DNA of 64,000 nt from Kutzneria sp. CA-103260. GTDB taxonomy: Bacteria > Actinomycetota > Actinomycetes > Mycobacteriales > Pseudonocardiaceae. Shown in pieces: positions 8,526 through 17,109 of the stretch. Made by a program: the position numbers and the translations under genes. Each line of letters starts with the position of its first letter. The stretch's first letter is position 1. Location: positions 8,432,001 through 8,496,000 of the forward strand of contig NZ_CP073318.1 of NCBI RefSeq assembly GCF_018263855.1, in the 5' to 3' direction. The notes beneath the pieces were generated by a model. The model worked only from the letters and a program-made list of their open reading frames with translations, searched no databases and was not told where the DNA came from.

Positions 8526-9013
8526 CACCACTCCAGCCGGAGGTCGTCCCGGCGGCGCACCCCGTCGGCGCTCAGCCCGGCCATCACGTCGGCGACCCGG
8601 CCGTGCCCGGGCAGCACCGCGTCCGGCTCGACATCCAGCCACGGGATCAGCACGGTGGCCCGCTCGGGAGTACCCGGATGGGGCAGCCGCAAATCAGGAT
8701 GCTCAGAAGTCACACCGTCCACAGTGACCACATCGACATCAAGCGTGCGCGGGCCCCAGTGTCGCAACCGGACCCGACCGGCCTCGTTCTCCAGCCGCTG
8801 CCCCATGGCCAGCCAGCCCCACTCGTCGACGTCGTCGGCGTGCACGATCACGACGGCGTTCAGGAAGTCCGGCTGGTCCTCCACGCCCCACGCGGCCGTC
8901 TCGTACACCGGCGACACTGCCTGGAGACGCTCGCGCAGGCCCGTCACCGCGCCCTGGAGGAACGCGAACCGGTCGCCCAGGTTGGATCCCAGCGACAGCA
9001 CCGCCCGCGTCAC
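8525..9013 (-). CDS. folK: 2-amino-4-hydroxy-6-hydroxymethyldihydropteridine diphosphokinase
   Basis: Transfers pyrophosphate from ATP to 6-hydroxymethyl-7,8-dihydropterin, giving the substrate of FolP. The 162-residue protein has SLGSNLGDR near the N-terminus, VYETAAWG, DQPDFLNAV and the catalytic GPRTLDVDVV. I take GTG (9011-9013) as start because it overlaps the folB stop (GTGA) and gives TRAVLSLGSNLGD at the right distance. Longer upstream reading merely crosses folB in another frame. It ends with a one-base overlap into DUF3180. Part of the ftsH-folE-folP-folB-folK run. Confidence 0.95.
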   Translation of the reverse strand: MTRAVLSLGSNLGDRFAFLQGAVTGLRERLQAVSPVYETAAWGVEDQPDFLNAVVIVHADDVDEWGWLAMGQRLENEAGRVRLRHWGPRTLDVDVVTVDGVTSEHPDLRLPHPGTPERATVLIPWLDVEPDAVLPGHGRVADVMAGLSADGVRRRDDLRLEW

Positions 9014-9372
9014 GGGCAGGCCCGGCGGACCGTGACGGCCACGTCCTGGAAGGACAGTGGAATCGGCGCCGACGGCTTGTGCACCGTCACCTCCACCTCG
9101 CGCACCCGCTCGTCGACCAGCACCTCGTCGGCAATGTCGCCAGCCACCGTCTCGATGAGATCGCGCGGATCGCCGGCCACGATCGCCGCCACCCGCTCCG
9201 CCAGCTCGCCGTAGTGCACCGTCTGGGTCAGGTCGTCGCTGGCCGCCGCGGCCGTCAGGTCCAGCCACACCGTCACGTCGACCAGGAAGTCCTGGCCGTC
9301 ACGCTTCTCGTGGTCGAACACGCCGTGATAGCCGTACACCCGCAGCCCGGTCAGCGTGATCCGGTCGCTCAC
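9010..9372 (-). CDS. folB: Dihydroneopterin aldolase
   Basis: Converts 7,8-dihydroneopterin to 6-hydroxymethyldihydropterin and glycolaldehyde. At 120 residues it is the normal size. It begins MSDRITLTGLRVYGYHGV; the YGYHGVFDHEK block (about 13-23) carries the catalytic Glu/Lys region, and VTVHKPSAPIP (about 95-105) the catalytic lysine. Start ATG at 9372. The 73-base gap to folP contains a perfect short hairpin, listed separately. Confidence 0.95.
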   Translation of the reverse strand: MSDRITLTGLRVYGYHGVFDHEKRDGQDFLVDVTVWLDLTAAAASDDLTQTVHYGELAERVAAIVAGDPRDLIETVAGDIADEVLVDERVREVEVTVHKPSAPIPLSFQDVAVTVRRACP

Positions 9373-9445
9373 TGCAACACCTCGCTAGCGCTCGGTGTCC
9401 GCGTTCGCGGACGCTCTGCGCTGAATGACTCGCTCGCAAGCTCGC
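9373..9445 (-). other. folP-folB spacer with a hairpin
   Basis: The only sizeable gap inside the folate run. It holds a perfect 7-bp stem with a two-base loop (gtccgcg-tt-cgcggac) and a nearby direct repeat of gctcgc. No U-tract follows, so it is more likely an mRNA stability or attenuation element than a terminator. Confidence 0.4.
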
Positions 9446-10288
9446 TCATTCGCCGCTCCCCCTCTGCCAGGCCCGCACCACCAGCGCCGCGTCCAGGGAC
9501 CGGCCCACGTCGTGCACCCGCACGCCCCAGGCCCCCTTCTCGGCCGCCAGCGCCGTGATCGTCGCCGTCGCCACCTCGCGGCCGTCCGGCGGCCTCGGGT
9601 TGCCGTCCTTGTCGGCCAGCAGCGCGCCGAGGAAGCGTTTGCGGGAGGCCCCCACCAGCAGCGGGAAACCCAGGCCCAGCAACCGGTCCAGGCCTTGCAG
9701 CAGGGCCCAGTCGTGCTCGCGTCGCTTGGCGAAGCCCAGGCCCGGATCCAGCACCAGGGCGTCGGCCGACACCCCGGCGTTCAGCGCCGCGTCCACTCGG
9801 GCCGACAGCTCGTCGCACACCTCGGCCACCACGTCGCCGTAGGTCGCCAGGTCGGTCATGTTCTTGCTGTGGCCACGCCAGTGCATCAGGATCCACGGCG
9901 CGCCGGCCGTGGCGACCACCTTGGCCATCTGCGGGTCGGCCAGGCCGCCCGACACGTCGTTGACCACCGCCGCGCCCGCGTCCAGCGCCCGGTCGGCCAC
10001 CACCGCCCGGGTCGTGTCCACGCTCACCAGCACGCCCTGGGCCGCCAGCCGCTCGATCACCGGCACCACCCGGGCGATCTCCACGTCCGAGTCCACCCGG
10101 TCCGCGCCCGGCCGCGTCGACTCGCCACCCACGTCCACCAGGTCCGCGCCGCGCTCCCACAGCTCCAGGCCGTGCCGCACGGCGTCCTCGGTCCGCAGAT
10201 AACGCCCGCCGTCGGAAAACGAGTCGGCGGTCACGTTCACCACACCCATCACGACGCAGCGGTCGGGATTCGGCAGCCGGCTGTGCAC
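9446..10288 (-). CDS. folP: Dihydropteroate synthase
   Basis: Condenses hydroxymethyldihydropterin diphosphate with p-aminobenzoate; the target of sulfonamides. The 280-residue protein has VVNVTADSFSDGG (about 16-28), GGESTRPG, the LVLDPGLGFAKRREHD segment and GASRKRF. All core blocks are in order and the size fits. The start is GTG at 10288, directly after the folE stop with no spacer. It belongs to the ftsH-fol run; a second FolP-like protein exists in many actinobacteria, but the catalytic motifs here look fully functional. Confidence 0.96.
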   Translation of the reverse strand: MHSRLPNPDRCVVMGVVNVTADSFSDGGRYLRTEDAVRHGLELWERGADLVDVGGESTRPGADRVDSDVEIARVVPVIERLAAQGVLVSVDTTRAVVADRALDAGAAVVNDVSGGLADPQMAKVVATAGAPWILMHWRGHSKNMTDLATYGDVVAEVCDELSARVDAALNAGVSADALVLDPGLGFAKRREHDWALLQGLDRLLGLGFPLLVGASRKRFLGALLADKDGNPRPPDGREVATATITALAAEKGAWGVRVHDVGRSLDAALVVRAWQRGSGE

Positions 10289-10915
10289 CTAACGTCCCTT
10301 GATCAGTTCGATCGCCTCGGCCCTGGAAGTCGCCGAAGTCTTGAAAATGCCCCGCACCGCCGACGTCGTCGTCCGCGCCCCCGGCTTGCGCACCCCGCGC
10401 ATCGCCATGCACAGATGCTCCGCCTCGATCACCACAATCGCGCCGCGCGGCTCCAGCTTGGCCATCAACGCGTCCGCGATCTGCGACGTCAGCCGCTCCT
10501 GCACCTGAGGTCTGCGCGCATACAGATCGACCAGCCGGGCCAGCTTGGACAATCCGGTCACCCGACCATTGGCATTCGGAATATAACCGACGTGCGCCAC
10601 CCCGTGAAATGGGACCAGATGGTGTTCACAGGTGGAATACATCGGAATATCCGTCACGAGGACCAATTCCTCATGGCTTTCGTCGAACGTCTTCTCCAGC
10701 ACCGACTCCGGATCGGTGTACAGGCCGGCGAACAGCTCGCGGTAGGAGCGGGCCACCCGGGCCGGGGTGTCCCGCAGACCCTCGCGGTCCGGGTCCTCGC
10801 CGCAGGCGATCAGCAGCTCGCGGACCGCGGCCTCGGCGCGGGCCCGGTCGAACCGGCCGTGATCGGCCGAAGCGGCCCCACTCAGGGGGCCGCTTCGGTC
10901 AACAGTGCTGGTCAT
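10289..10915 (-). CDS. folE: GTP cyclohydrolase I
   Basis: Makes dihydroneopterin triphosphate from GTP, entry to folate. The 208-residue protein has the zinc ligands in STCEHHLVPFHG (Cys96, His99) and HLCMAMRGV (Cys169), plus the LSKLARLVD block. The first about 20 residues (MTSTVDRSGPLSG) are a variable lead. I choose ATG at 10915; upstream frame continues but only crosses the ftsH C-terminus. The gap to the ftsH stop is 28 bases, so it is likely co-transcribed with ftsH. Confidence 0.96.
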   Translation of the reverse strand: MTSTVDRSGPLSGAASADHGRFDRARAEAAVRELLIACGEDPDREGLRDTPARVARSYRELFAGLYTDPESVLEKTFDESHEELVLVTDIPMYSTCEHHLVPFHGVAHVGYIPNANGRVTGLSKLARLVDLYARRPQVQERLTSQIADALMAKLEPRGAIVVIEAEHLCMAMRGVRKPGARTTTSAVRGIFKTSATSRAEAIELIKGR

Positions 10916-10943
10916 GCCCACCTCCGCGAGATCGCGGACCGTC

Positions 10944-13163
10944 TCAACGGCCGCTGTCCCGCTCAGTGTCACCCGGATTGCCGGACGGCGTGGTTCCGTC
11001 CTGACCGGCGGGACGACCCGGCTCCCAGTTCGGCGTCCAGGAGCCGTTGGGCTGGGTGGCGGGGGTCCATCCGGGCGGGGCGCCGTAGTTGGGCGGGCCA
11101 CCGGCGTTGCCGCCGGGCCGACCGGGCGGGTAGGCGGCGGAGCCGTTGGTGCCGGGCAGCTCGCCGCCGCCGGGCACGGTGGCCACCGGGGTGGGCTCAG
11201 GCTCGGGCGCCTCGTCCTTGACCGGGGGCCACGGCTCGCCGCGCTCCTTGGCCAGCTCGCCGGGGGTCTTGACCGGCGGCTTGTCGGACGGGGTGCGGTT
11301 GCCGAAGTTGTTGAACTCGGTGATCCGCGGCCGCTTCTGCACCCGGGCGAAGACCCGCTCCAGGTCCTTCTGGTGCAGGGTCTCCTTGTCCACCAGCTCC
11401 AGGACCAGGTCGTCGAGCACGTCGCGATAGGTGTTGAGCACCTGCCACGCCTCGTCGTGCGCGGCCTCGATGAGCTTGCGCACCTCTTCGTCGATCTCGT
11501 GCGCGACCTCGAGCGAGTAGTTCGGGGCGTGCGACATCTGCCGGCCCAGGAACGGCTCGCCGTCCTGCTCGCCGTACTTGACCGCGCCGAGGCGGGCGCT
11601 CATGCCGTAGTCGGCGACCATCGAGCGGGCGATCTTGGTGGCCTGCTCGATGTCGTTGGAGGCGCCGGTGGTGGGCTCGTGGAAGACCAGCTCCTCGGCG
11701 GCGCGGCCGCCGAGCGCGAACACCAGCCGGGCGATCATCTCGGACCTGGTCATCAGGTCCTTGTCCTCCTCCGGCACCGACAGCGTGTGGCCGCCGGTGC
11801 GGCCGCGGGCCAGGATGGTGACCTTGTAGACCGGGTCGATGTCCGGCATGGCCCACGCGGCCAGGGCGTGCCCGGCCTCGTGGTACGCGGTGATCTTCTT
11901 CTCCTTCTCGGAGATGATCTTGCTCTTGCGGGCCGGGCCGCCGATCACGCGGTCCACCGACTCCTCGAGCGCGGCCCCGGTGATGATGGTGCCGTTGTGC
12001 CGCGCGGTGAGCAGGGCGGCCTCGTTGATGACGTTGGCCAGGTCGGCGCCGGAGAAGCCGACGGTGCGCTTGGCCAGGCCGTCCAGGTCGGCGTCCTGGG
12101 CCAACGGCTTGCCCTTGGCGTGCACCCGCAGGATGGCCTTGCGGCCGCGCAGGTCGGGCGCGCCGACCGGGATCTGCCGGTCGAACCGGCCTGGGCGCAG
12201 CAGCGCCGGGTCCAGGATGTCGGGCCGGTTGGTGGCCGCGATCAGGATGATGCCGCCGCGCGAGTCGAAGCCGTCCATCTCGACCAGCAGCTGGTTGAGG
12301 GTCTGCTCGCGCTCGTCGTGGCCGCCGCCCAGGCCCGCGCCGCGGTGCCGGCCGACGGCGTCGATCTCGTCGACGAAGATGATGCACGGGGCGTTCTGCT
12401 TGGCCTGCTCGAACAGGTCGCGGACACGGGAGGCGCCGACACCGACGAACATCTCCACGAAGTCCGAGCCGGAGATCGAGTAGAACGGCACGCCGGCCTC
12501 GCCGGCCACAGCCCGGGCCAGCAGCGTCTTGCCGGTGCCCGGCGGGCCGTAGAGCAGCACGCCCTTGGGGATCTTGGCGCCGAGCGCCTGGTAGCGGCCG
12601 GGGTTCTGGAGGAAGTCCTTGATCTCGTGGAGTTCCTCGACCGCCTCGTCCGCGCCGGCGACGTCGCCGAACGTGGTCTTGGGCATGTCCTTGGACAGCT
12701 GTTTGGCCCGGGACTTGCCGAAGTTGAGCACCCGGTTGCCGCCGCCCTGGACGTTGTTCATCATCCACATCAGCACCAGCAGCAGCAGGCCGATCGGCAC
12801 CAGGATGATCAGCATGTTCGTGAACACATTGTCGCTGGTGACCTTGACGTCGTAGGTCCCGACCTTGTTGGCCGGATCCTGGAGCATCCGGAAGATCGCG
12901 TCCTCCGAGCCGTTGCTCGGAATGGACGTGACGATCTGCGTGTGACCCTCGTACGCCGTGTTCAGGTCGAGCAGGAGCCGTTGCTCCTTGTCCTGGAGCG
13001 TGGCCGTCTTGACATTGCCCTTCTGCACCTGGCTAATAGCAACCGAGGTCGTCACGGGGGTGTACCCGCGTGTGTCATCGGTCAGCGTGGTGATGGCAAA
13101 CCAGACAACAACCGCTGCCACGATCCAGATCAGCGGGTTGCGGAGAACGCGCTTGCGGTCCAT
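10944..13163 (-). CDS. ftsH: ATP-dependent zinc metalloprotease FtsH
   Basis: Membrane-anchored AAA+ protease that degrades misfolded membrane and regulatory proteins. The 739-residue protein has a first helix (about 9-25), an extracytoplasmic domain, a second helix (about 115-136), Walker A GPPGTGKT (206-213), Walker B IIFVDEID (261-268), the second-region-of-homology arginines (RPGRFDR) and the zinc motif HEAGH (428-432). After about residue 640 comes a disordered tail rich in Pro, Gly and Asn, longer than in E. coli but normal for actinobacteria. It starts at ATG 13163 and heads the folate run. The long non-coding stretch upstream (13164-13658) should hold its promoter. Confidence 0.98.
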   Translation of the reverse strand: MDRKRVLRNPLIWIVAAVVVWFAITTLTDDTRGYTPVTTSVAISQVQKGNVKTATLQDKEQRLLLDLNTAYEGHTQIVTSIPSNGSEDAIFRMLQDPANKVGTYDVKVTSDNVFTNMLIILVPIGLLLLVLMWMMNNVQGGGNRVLNFGKSRAKQLSKDMPKTTFGDVAGADEAVEELHEIKDFLQNPGRYQALGAKIPKGVLLYGPPGTGKTLLARAVAGEAGVPFYSISGSDFVEMFVGVGASRVRDLFEQAKQNAPCIIFVDEIDAVGRHRGAGLGGGHDEREQTLNQLLVEMDGFDSRGGIILIAATNRPDILDPALLRPGRFDRQIPVGAPDLRGRKAILRVHAKGKPLAQDADLDGLAKRTVGFSGADLANVINEAALLTARHNGTIITGAALEESVDRVIGGPARKSKIISEKEKKITAYHEAGHALAAWAMPDIDPVYKVTILARGRTGGHTLSVPEEDKDLMTRSEMIARLVFALGGRAAEELVFHEPTTGASNDIEQATKIARSMVADYGMSARLGAVKYGEQDGEPFLGRQMSHAPNYSLEVAHEIDEEVRKLIEAAHDEAWQVLNTYRDVLDDLVLELVDKETLHQKDLERVFARVQKRPRITEFNNFGNRTPSDKPPVKTPGELAKERGEPWPPVKDEAPEPEPTPVATVPGGGELPGTNGSAAYPPGRPGGNAGGPPNYGAPPGWTPATQPNGSWTPNWEPGRPAGQDGTTPSGNPGDTERDSGR

Positions 13164-13658
13164 GCACCTACGGCCGTCACGCGGCCTCGACCCTCCCTGC
13201 GTTTACGTCAAGCTCTGCCTCGCGACACTGCTCAACACGTCGTGCAGTGGCGTCACCGCACTCTGCGGGACAGCCCGTCCAGCTAGCTTACCGCCCGCCG
13301 TCCTCGGACCACGGGCGGAAGTTCGGCGGTCGGCGAACGCCGACCTCATGACGCTCCCAACGCACGGACCTGGGGCCGAAGTTCCCCGACATGACCGCCG
13401 ACACTCCTGGGCCGTCCGGGGTGAACCGGCGTGGGAGCCCCCACGTACCACCGGGCGCCGCTCTGCACCGGAAGAAGGAGGGCCACCGGGTGCCAATGTC
13501 ATCGCCGGACTGAGCCGTTCGGCCTACCGAAGTACCCCATTCGACCCAATCCGTTCGGACCGGGCCCTCGGCGGCTAGCAGCCGGGGCCGCCACGTCGAC
13601 GATCCGAGGAGACACCCGCGCCCACTGTGGACGCCGACCAGGAGGTTCGCGCACCACC
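13164..13658. other. Divergent intergenic region between ftsH and the VWA gene
   Basis: About 495 bases without a gene I can support. Short open frames on both strands have mixed third-position composition. It must contain the ftsH promoter on the minus strand and the promoter of the 13659 gene on the plus strand. A ribosome binding site (aggagg, about 13640-13645) precedes the plus-strand gene. No repeat or structured RNA is evident. Confidence 0.6.
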
Positions 13659-15374
13659 ATGTCTACGCCAGCAGGAGCCCACCGGCCGCCGGCCCGACCC
13701 GAACGGGGTCGGAAATGGCACTTCTTCTTGCCCATTCTGGTCGCCGTGCTGGCCGTGGGCGGGGTGGTCGTCGCCAACGCGGCCAACTCGGTGCGGTGCG
13801 CCGGGCAGGTGCCGCTGCGGGTGGCGGTGACGCCCAGCGCGGCGCCCGCGGTGCAGTCGGTGGCGGACGCCTTCGAGCACGACCAGAGCTCGGTGAACGG
13901 GCAGTGCGTGAAGGTGTCGGTGGTCAGCGAGGGCTCCTCCGACGTGGTGCAGTCGCTGCCGACCAGACCGATCGACCCGCCGGCGCTGTGGATCCCGGAC
14001 TCGTCGCTGTGGGTGTCGACGGCGCAGGGGCTGACCGGCAAGGACCCGGTGAACAGCCCGAAGCTGGCCGAGCACCCGTCGCTGGCCTCCTCGCCGCTGG
14101 TGGTGGCGGCCAGCACCGGGCAGGCCGACAAGCTGGGCTGGCCGAAGCAGCCGGTGAGCTGGCAGCGGCTGGTGAGCGGGCAGACGCCGATCGCCATCGC
14201 CGACCCGCTGACCAACACCGAGGGCGTGGCCACCCTGGGCCTGGCCCAGGGGCTGCTGCCGGCGAAGGCCGACGGGGTACCGCCGCAGGAGCTGATCGCC
14301 GTGCTGCTGCGGCTGCGCAGCACCACGCTGAACTCGGTGACCGACGGCTTCGACAACATCCGTCAGGACGCGGCCAACGCGCTGCTGTTCACCACCACCG
14401 AGCAGTCGGTGGTGTCGTACAACGTGACGTCGGCGTCGCCGGCCAAGGCGGTGGCGATCTACCCGGCCGAGGGCACGGTGCTGTTCGACTACCCGGTGGT
14501 GCGGGTGACGACGAAGAACGAGGTCACCGGCACCGAGCAGGCGGCGTCCGCGTTCGAGCAGGAGCTGCGGTCGGCGCGGTCCTCGGGCATCTTCAGCGCC
14601 GCCGGCTTCCGTGACCCGCGGGGCACGGCCTCGCCGGCCTGGGGCGGCAAGGACGGCGTGCAGGCGGCCACCCCGCCGCTGCTGCCGGCGCCGTCGGCGA
14701 CGCAGGTCAACACCGTGCTGCGGGCGTGGAACGTGGTGCACCTGGACGGGCGGACGCTGGCGGTGATCGACGTGTCCGGGTCGATGGTGGAGAAGATGCC
14801 GGACGGGCAGAGCCGGGTCGAGGTGGCCCGGGACGGGGCGCTGGCCGCCATGTCCTTGATGCCGGACAGCACATACGTCGGGCTGTGGGCGTTCTCGCAG
14901 CAGCAGGGGCCGCCCAACGACTGGAAGGAGCTGGTGCCGCTCGGTCCGCTGGGCGGGCAGGTCAACGGCGTCAGCCAGCGGTTCGCATTGCAGCAGGCCG
15001 CGGTGACGCTGCCGTCTCGGGTGCGCGGTGGCACGGCCCTCTACGACACGGCGTTCGCCGCGTACGAGACGCTGCGTGACGACTTCGACCCGACCAAGGT
15101 GAACGCGGTCGTGCTGATCACCGACGGGAAGAACGACAAGAACGGTGGGCTGGACCTCAACGGCCTGCTGCAGATGCTGCGGGCGCAGGCCGACCCGTCC
15201 AAGCCGGTCGAGGTGATCGGCATCGGGCTCGGCCCGGACGCCGACATGAACGCCCTGCAGCAGATCGCCACCGTGACCGGAGGCAAGGCGTACCAGGCGG
15301 TGGACGCGGCCTCGTTCCGTGGCGTCCTGTTCGACGCCCTCAGCCGCCGCCCCTGCACCACCAGCGTCTGCTGA
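13659..15374 (+). CDS. Membrane-anchored substrate-binding/von Willebrand factor A protein
   Basis: A 571-residue exported protein. A hydrophobic anchor (about 22-39, FFLPILVAVLAVGGVVV) is followed by a periplasmic-binding-protein-like domain (about 50-340). A C-terminal VWA domain has an intact metal-ion-dependent adhesion site DVSGSM (371-376), then TDGK further on. Substrate-binding plus VWA proteins of this type are widespread in actinobacteria but have no settled role; ligand binding or envelope assembly is inference. The start at ATG 13659 is supported by aggagg 13 bases upstream. It is a single-gene unit closed by a strong terminator at 15381-15427. Confidence 0.85.
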   Translation: MSTPAGAHRPPARPERGRKWHFFLPILVAVLAVGGVVVANAANSVRCAGQVPLRVAVTPSAAPAVQSVADAFEHDQSSVNGQCVKVSVVSEGSSDVVQSLPTRPIDPPALWIPDSSLWVSTAQGLTGKDPVNSPKLAEHPSLASSPLVVAASTGQADKLGWPKQPVSWQRLVSGQTPIAIADPLTNTEGVATLGLAQGLLPAKADGVPPQELIAVLLRLRSTTLNSVTDGFDNIRQDAANALLFTTTEQSVVSYNVTSASPAKAVAIYPAEGTVLFDYPVVRVTTKNEVTGTEQAASAFEQELRSARSSGIFSAAGFRDPRGTASPAWGGKDGVQAATPPLLPAPSATQVNTVLRAWNVVHLDGRTLAVIDVSGSMVEKMPDGQSRVEVARDGALAAMSLMPDSTYVGLWAFSQQQGPPNDWKELVPLGPLGGQVNGVSQRFALQQAAVTLPSRVRGGTALYDTAFAAYETLRDDFDPTKVNAVVLITDGKNDKNGGLDLNGLLQMLRAQADPSKPVEVIGIGLGPDADMNALQQIATVTGGKAYQAVDAASFRGVLFDALSRRPCTTSVC

Positions 15375-15380
15375 GGTGCT

Positions 15381-15427
15381 CGGAAGGGGGCTTTCCTGGC
15401 GTTGAACGCCAGGAAAGCCCCCTTCCG
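15381..15427. terminator. Perfect 23-bp inverted repeat, two-way terminator
   Basis: The arms pair without a mismatch around a single central G at 15404, so the real loop is a few bases of gttgaac. It lies seven bases past the VWA stop and eight bases from the convergent hpt stop, so it can end both transcripts. Its apex (gcgttgaacg) recurs in the hairpin at 22163-22211. Confidence 0.9.
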
Positions 15428-15434
15428 GGCATTT

Positions 15435-16025
15435 TCAGCTGGAGTAGACCGCCGGGTCGAGGGTGCCGATGTAGGGCAGGTCCCGGTAGCGCTCGGCGTA
15501 GTCGAGGCCGTAGCCGACGACGAACTCGTTGGGGATGTCGAAGCCCACGTACTTGACCGGCACGTCCACCTTGATCGCGTCCGGCTTGCGCAGCAGGGCG
15601 CACACCTCCAGCGAGGCCGGCTTGCGCGTGGCCAGGTTCTTCAGCAGCCACGACAGCGTGAGGCCCGAGTCGACGATGTCCTCGACGATGAGCACGTTCC
15701 GGCCGGCGATGTCCCGGTCGAGGTCCTTGAGGATGCGCACCACGCCCGACGAGGACGTGGAGGAGCCGTAGGAACTGACGGCCATGAACTCCAGCTGGAC
15801 GGGCACCGGGAGGGCCCGCGCCATGTCGGTCATGAACATCACCGCGCCCTTGAGCACGCCGACGAGCAACAGATCGGAGCCGCCGTCGGCCGCGGGGTGG
15901 TCCGCGGCGACCTGCTTGGCGAGTTCCTGGATCTTGTCGCTGATCTGCTGCTCGGTGATGAGCACGGAGGCGATGTCGCCCTCGTACACGGGCAGCTTCC
16001 CCTCTTTCGGCCTGGTAACGCGCAC
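15435..16025 (-). CDS. hpt: Hypoxanthine phosphoribosyltransferase
   Basis: Salvages hypoxanthine and guanine to IMP and GMP using PRPP. The 196-residue protein has the PRPP-binding motif VLIVEDIVDSGLTL (111-124), LLVGVLKGAVMFM (53-65) and the flexible-loop SSYGSST region (84-90). Length is slightly above the usual 180-185 because of the N-terminal lead MRVTRPKEGKLPVYEGD. Start is GTG at 16025, four bases after the tilS stop. The tilS-hpt pair upstream of ftsH is conserved in many bacteria; here the VWA gene separates it from ftsH. Confidence 0.96.
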   Translation of the reverse strand: MRVTRPKEGKLPVYEGDIASVLITEQQISDKIQELAKQVAADHPAADGGSDLLLVGVLKGAVMFMTDMARALPVPVQLEFMAVSSYGSSTSSSGVVRILKDLDRDIAGRNVLIVEDIVDSGLTLSWLLKNLATRKPASLEVCALLRKPDAIKVDVPVKYVGFDIPNEFVVGYGLDYAERYRDLPYIGTLDPAVYSS

Positions 16026-16029
16026 CCGG

Positions 16030-17070
16030 TCAGGGCCGCGCTCGGTCTAGTTGCAGCCTGCCATGTGCGCGCTGTGCCACCAAGCCACCTCGGACCAACA
16101 CGCCACCCTGACCTCGCCATTCACCGATCAGAGCGTCGATGTCACGCAGTTGGGCGTCGGTGAGTTCAGTCACACCGCGTTGCCGGAGCCAGCTCCGGAG
16201 CACCCTCCGGCGGATCGCCGCGGGCCTGCCCTCCAACGTGTCCACCGCCAGCTCCTCCGGCTCGCCGACCAGCAGTTCCGCCGCGATCGCGTCTAGGGCG
16301 TCGTTGTCCTCCCGCAGCTGCGCCGCCGTCCGGGCCAGCGCGTCGGCCACTCCGCCCTGCAGCACTTCCTCCAGCAGCGGCAGCACTTCGTGGCGTAGCC
16401 GCACCCTCGTGAAGGACGGGTCGACGTTGTGCGGATCACTCCAGTACGCCAGCCCTTGAGCCGTGCAGGCGCGCTCCGTCTGGGCTCTTGTCACCCCCAG
16501 CAGCGGGCGGCCCCAGGGCGGGTCCAGCGGCCTCATACCGGCGATCGAGCGCGGGCCTGATCCTCGGCCCAGACCCAGCAGCACCGTCTCCGCCTGGTCG
16601 TCCCTCGTATGGCCCAGCAGCACGATCGCGTCCTCGGCCGGCAGGGCTGTTCTCAGGGCCGTATACCGGGCCCTGCGGGCCGCCGCCTCCATGCCCCCCG
16701 GGCCGTCCACCTTCGTCGTCAGCACCGTCACGTGCGGCAGGCCCAGCTCCCGGAGCTGGTCCGCCGCGTGCTCGGCGATCTTGTCCGAGCCAGGTTGGAG
16801 GCCGTGGTCGACGATCAGGCCGTGCACCGTCAGGTTGAGCCGCCGGGCCTGATGCTGCGCCGCCGCCGCCAGGGCCAGCGAGTCCGCTCCCCCCGACACC
16901 GCCACGCCCAGCTGGCCGCTGGCCAGATGCCCGGCCTTGCGGGCGGCGACGACCAGGCGGCGCACCGCTGTGCGAACCGCCGACACCGCCTCGTCAGGCG
17001 CGCCCTGCAAGGAACTCAGCCCCCTCCCATTCCCAGGGGGGCGACCCCGAGGCCAGTCTACCAGCGACAA
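16030..17070 (-). CDS. tilS: tRNA(Ile)-lysidine synthase
   Basis: Ligates lysine to C34 of the tRNA-Ile CAU anticodon so that it reads AUA. The 346-residue protein has the PP-loop SGGADS (59-64), LIVDHGLQPGS, and LLGHTRDDQAET. A short C-terminal domain (LTDAQLRDIDAL onward) fits the compact actinobacterial form. The start is drawn at 17070 (MSLVDWP). The first 25 residues are variable and an internal start near residue 30 is possible. It leads directly into hpt. Confidence 0.94.
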   Translation of the reverse strand: MSLVDWPRGRPPGNGRGLSSLQGAPDEAVSAVRTAVRRLVVAARKAGHLASGQLGVAVSGGADSLALAAAAQHQARRLNLTVHGLIVDHGLQPGSDKIAEHAADQLRELGLPHVTVLTTKVDGPGGMEAAARRARYTALRTALPAEDAIVLLGHTRDDQAETVLLGLGRGSGPRSIAGMRPLDPPWGRPLLGVTRAQTERACTAQGLAYWSDPHNVDPSFTRVRLRHEVLPLLEEVLQGGVADALARTAAQLREDNDALDAIAAELLVGEPEELAVDTLEGRPAAIRRRVLRSWLRQRGVTELTDAQLRDIDALIGEWRGQGGVLVRGGLVAQRAHGRLQLDRARP

Positions 17071-17109
17071 CCCGAATTCGATCTTGCTGCGGGCCGGCCT
17101 GTGGACAAC

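Noticed and set aside
10905..13286. A long plus-strand frame opposite ftsH
   Set aside because: FtsH is unambiguous on the minus strand; the mirror frame has no recognisable domain.
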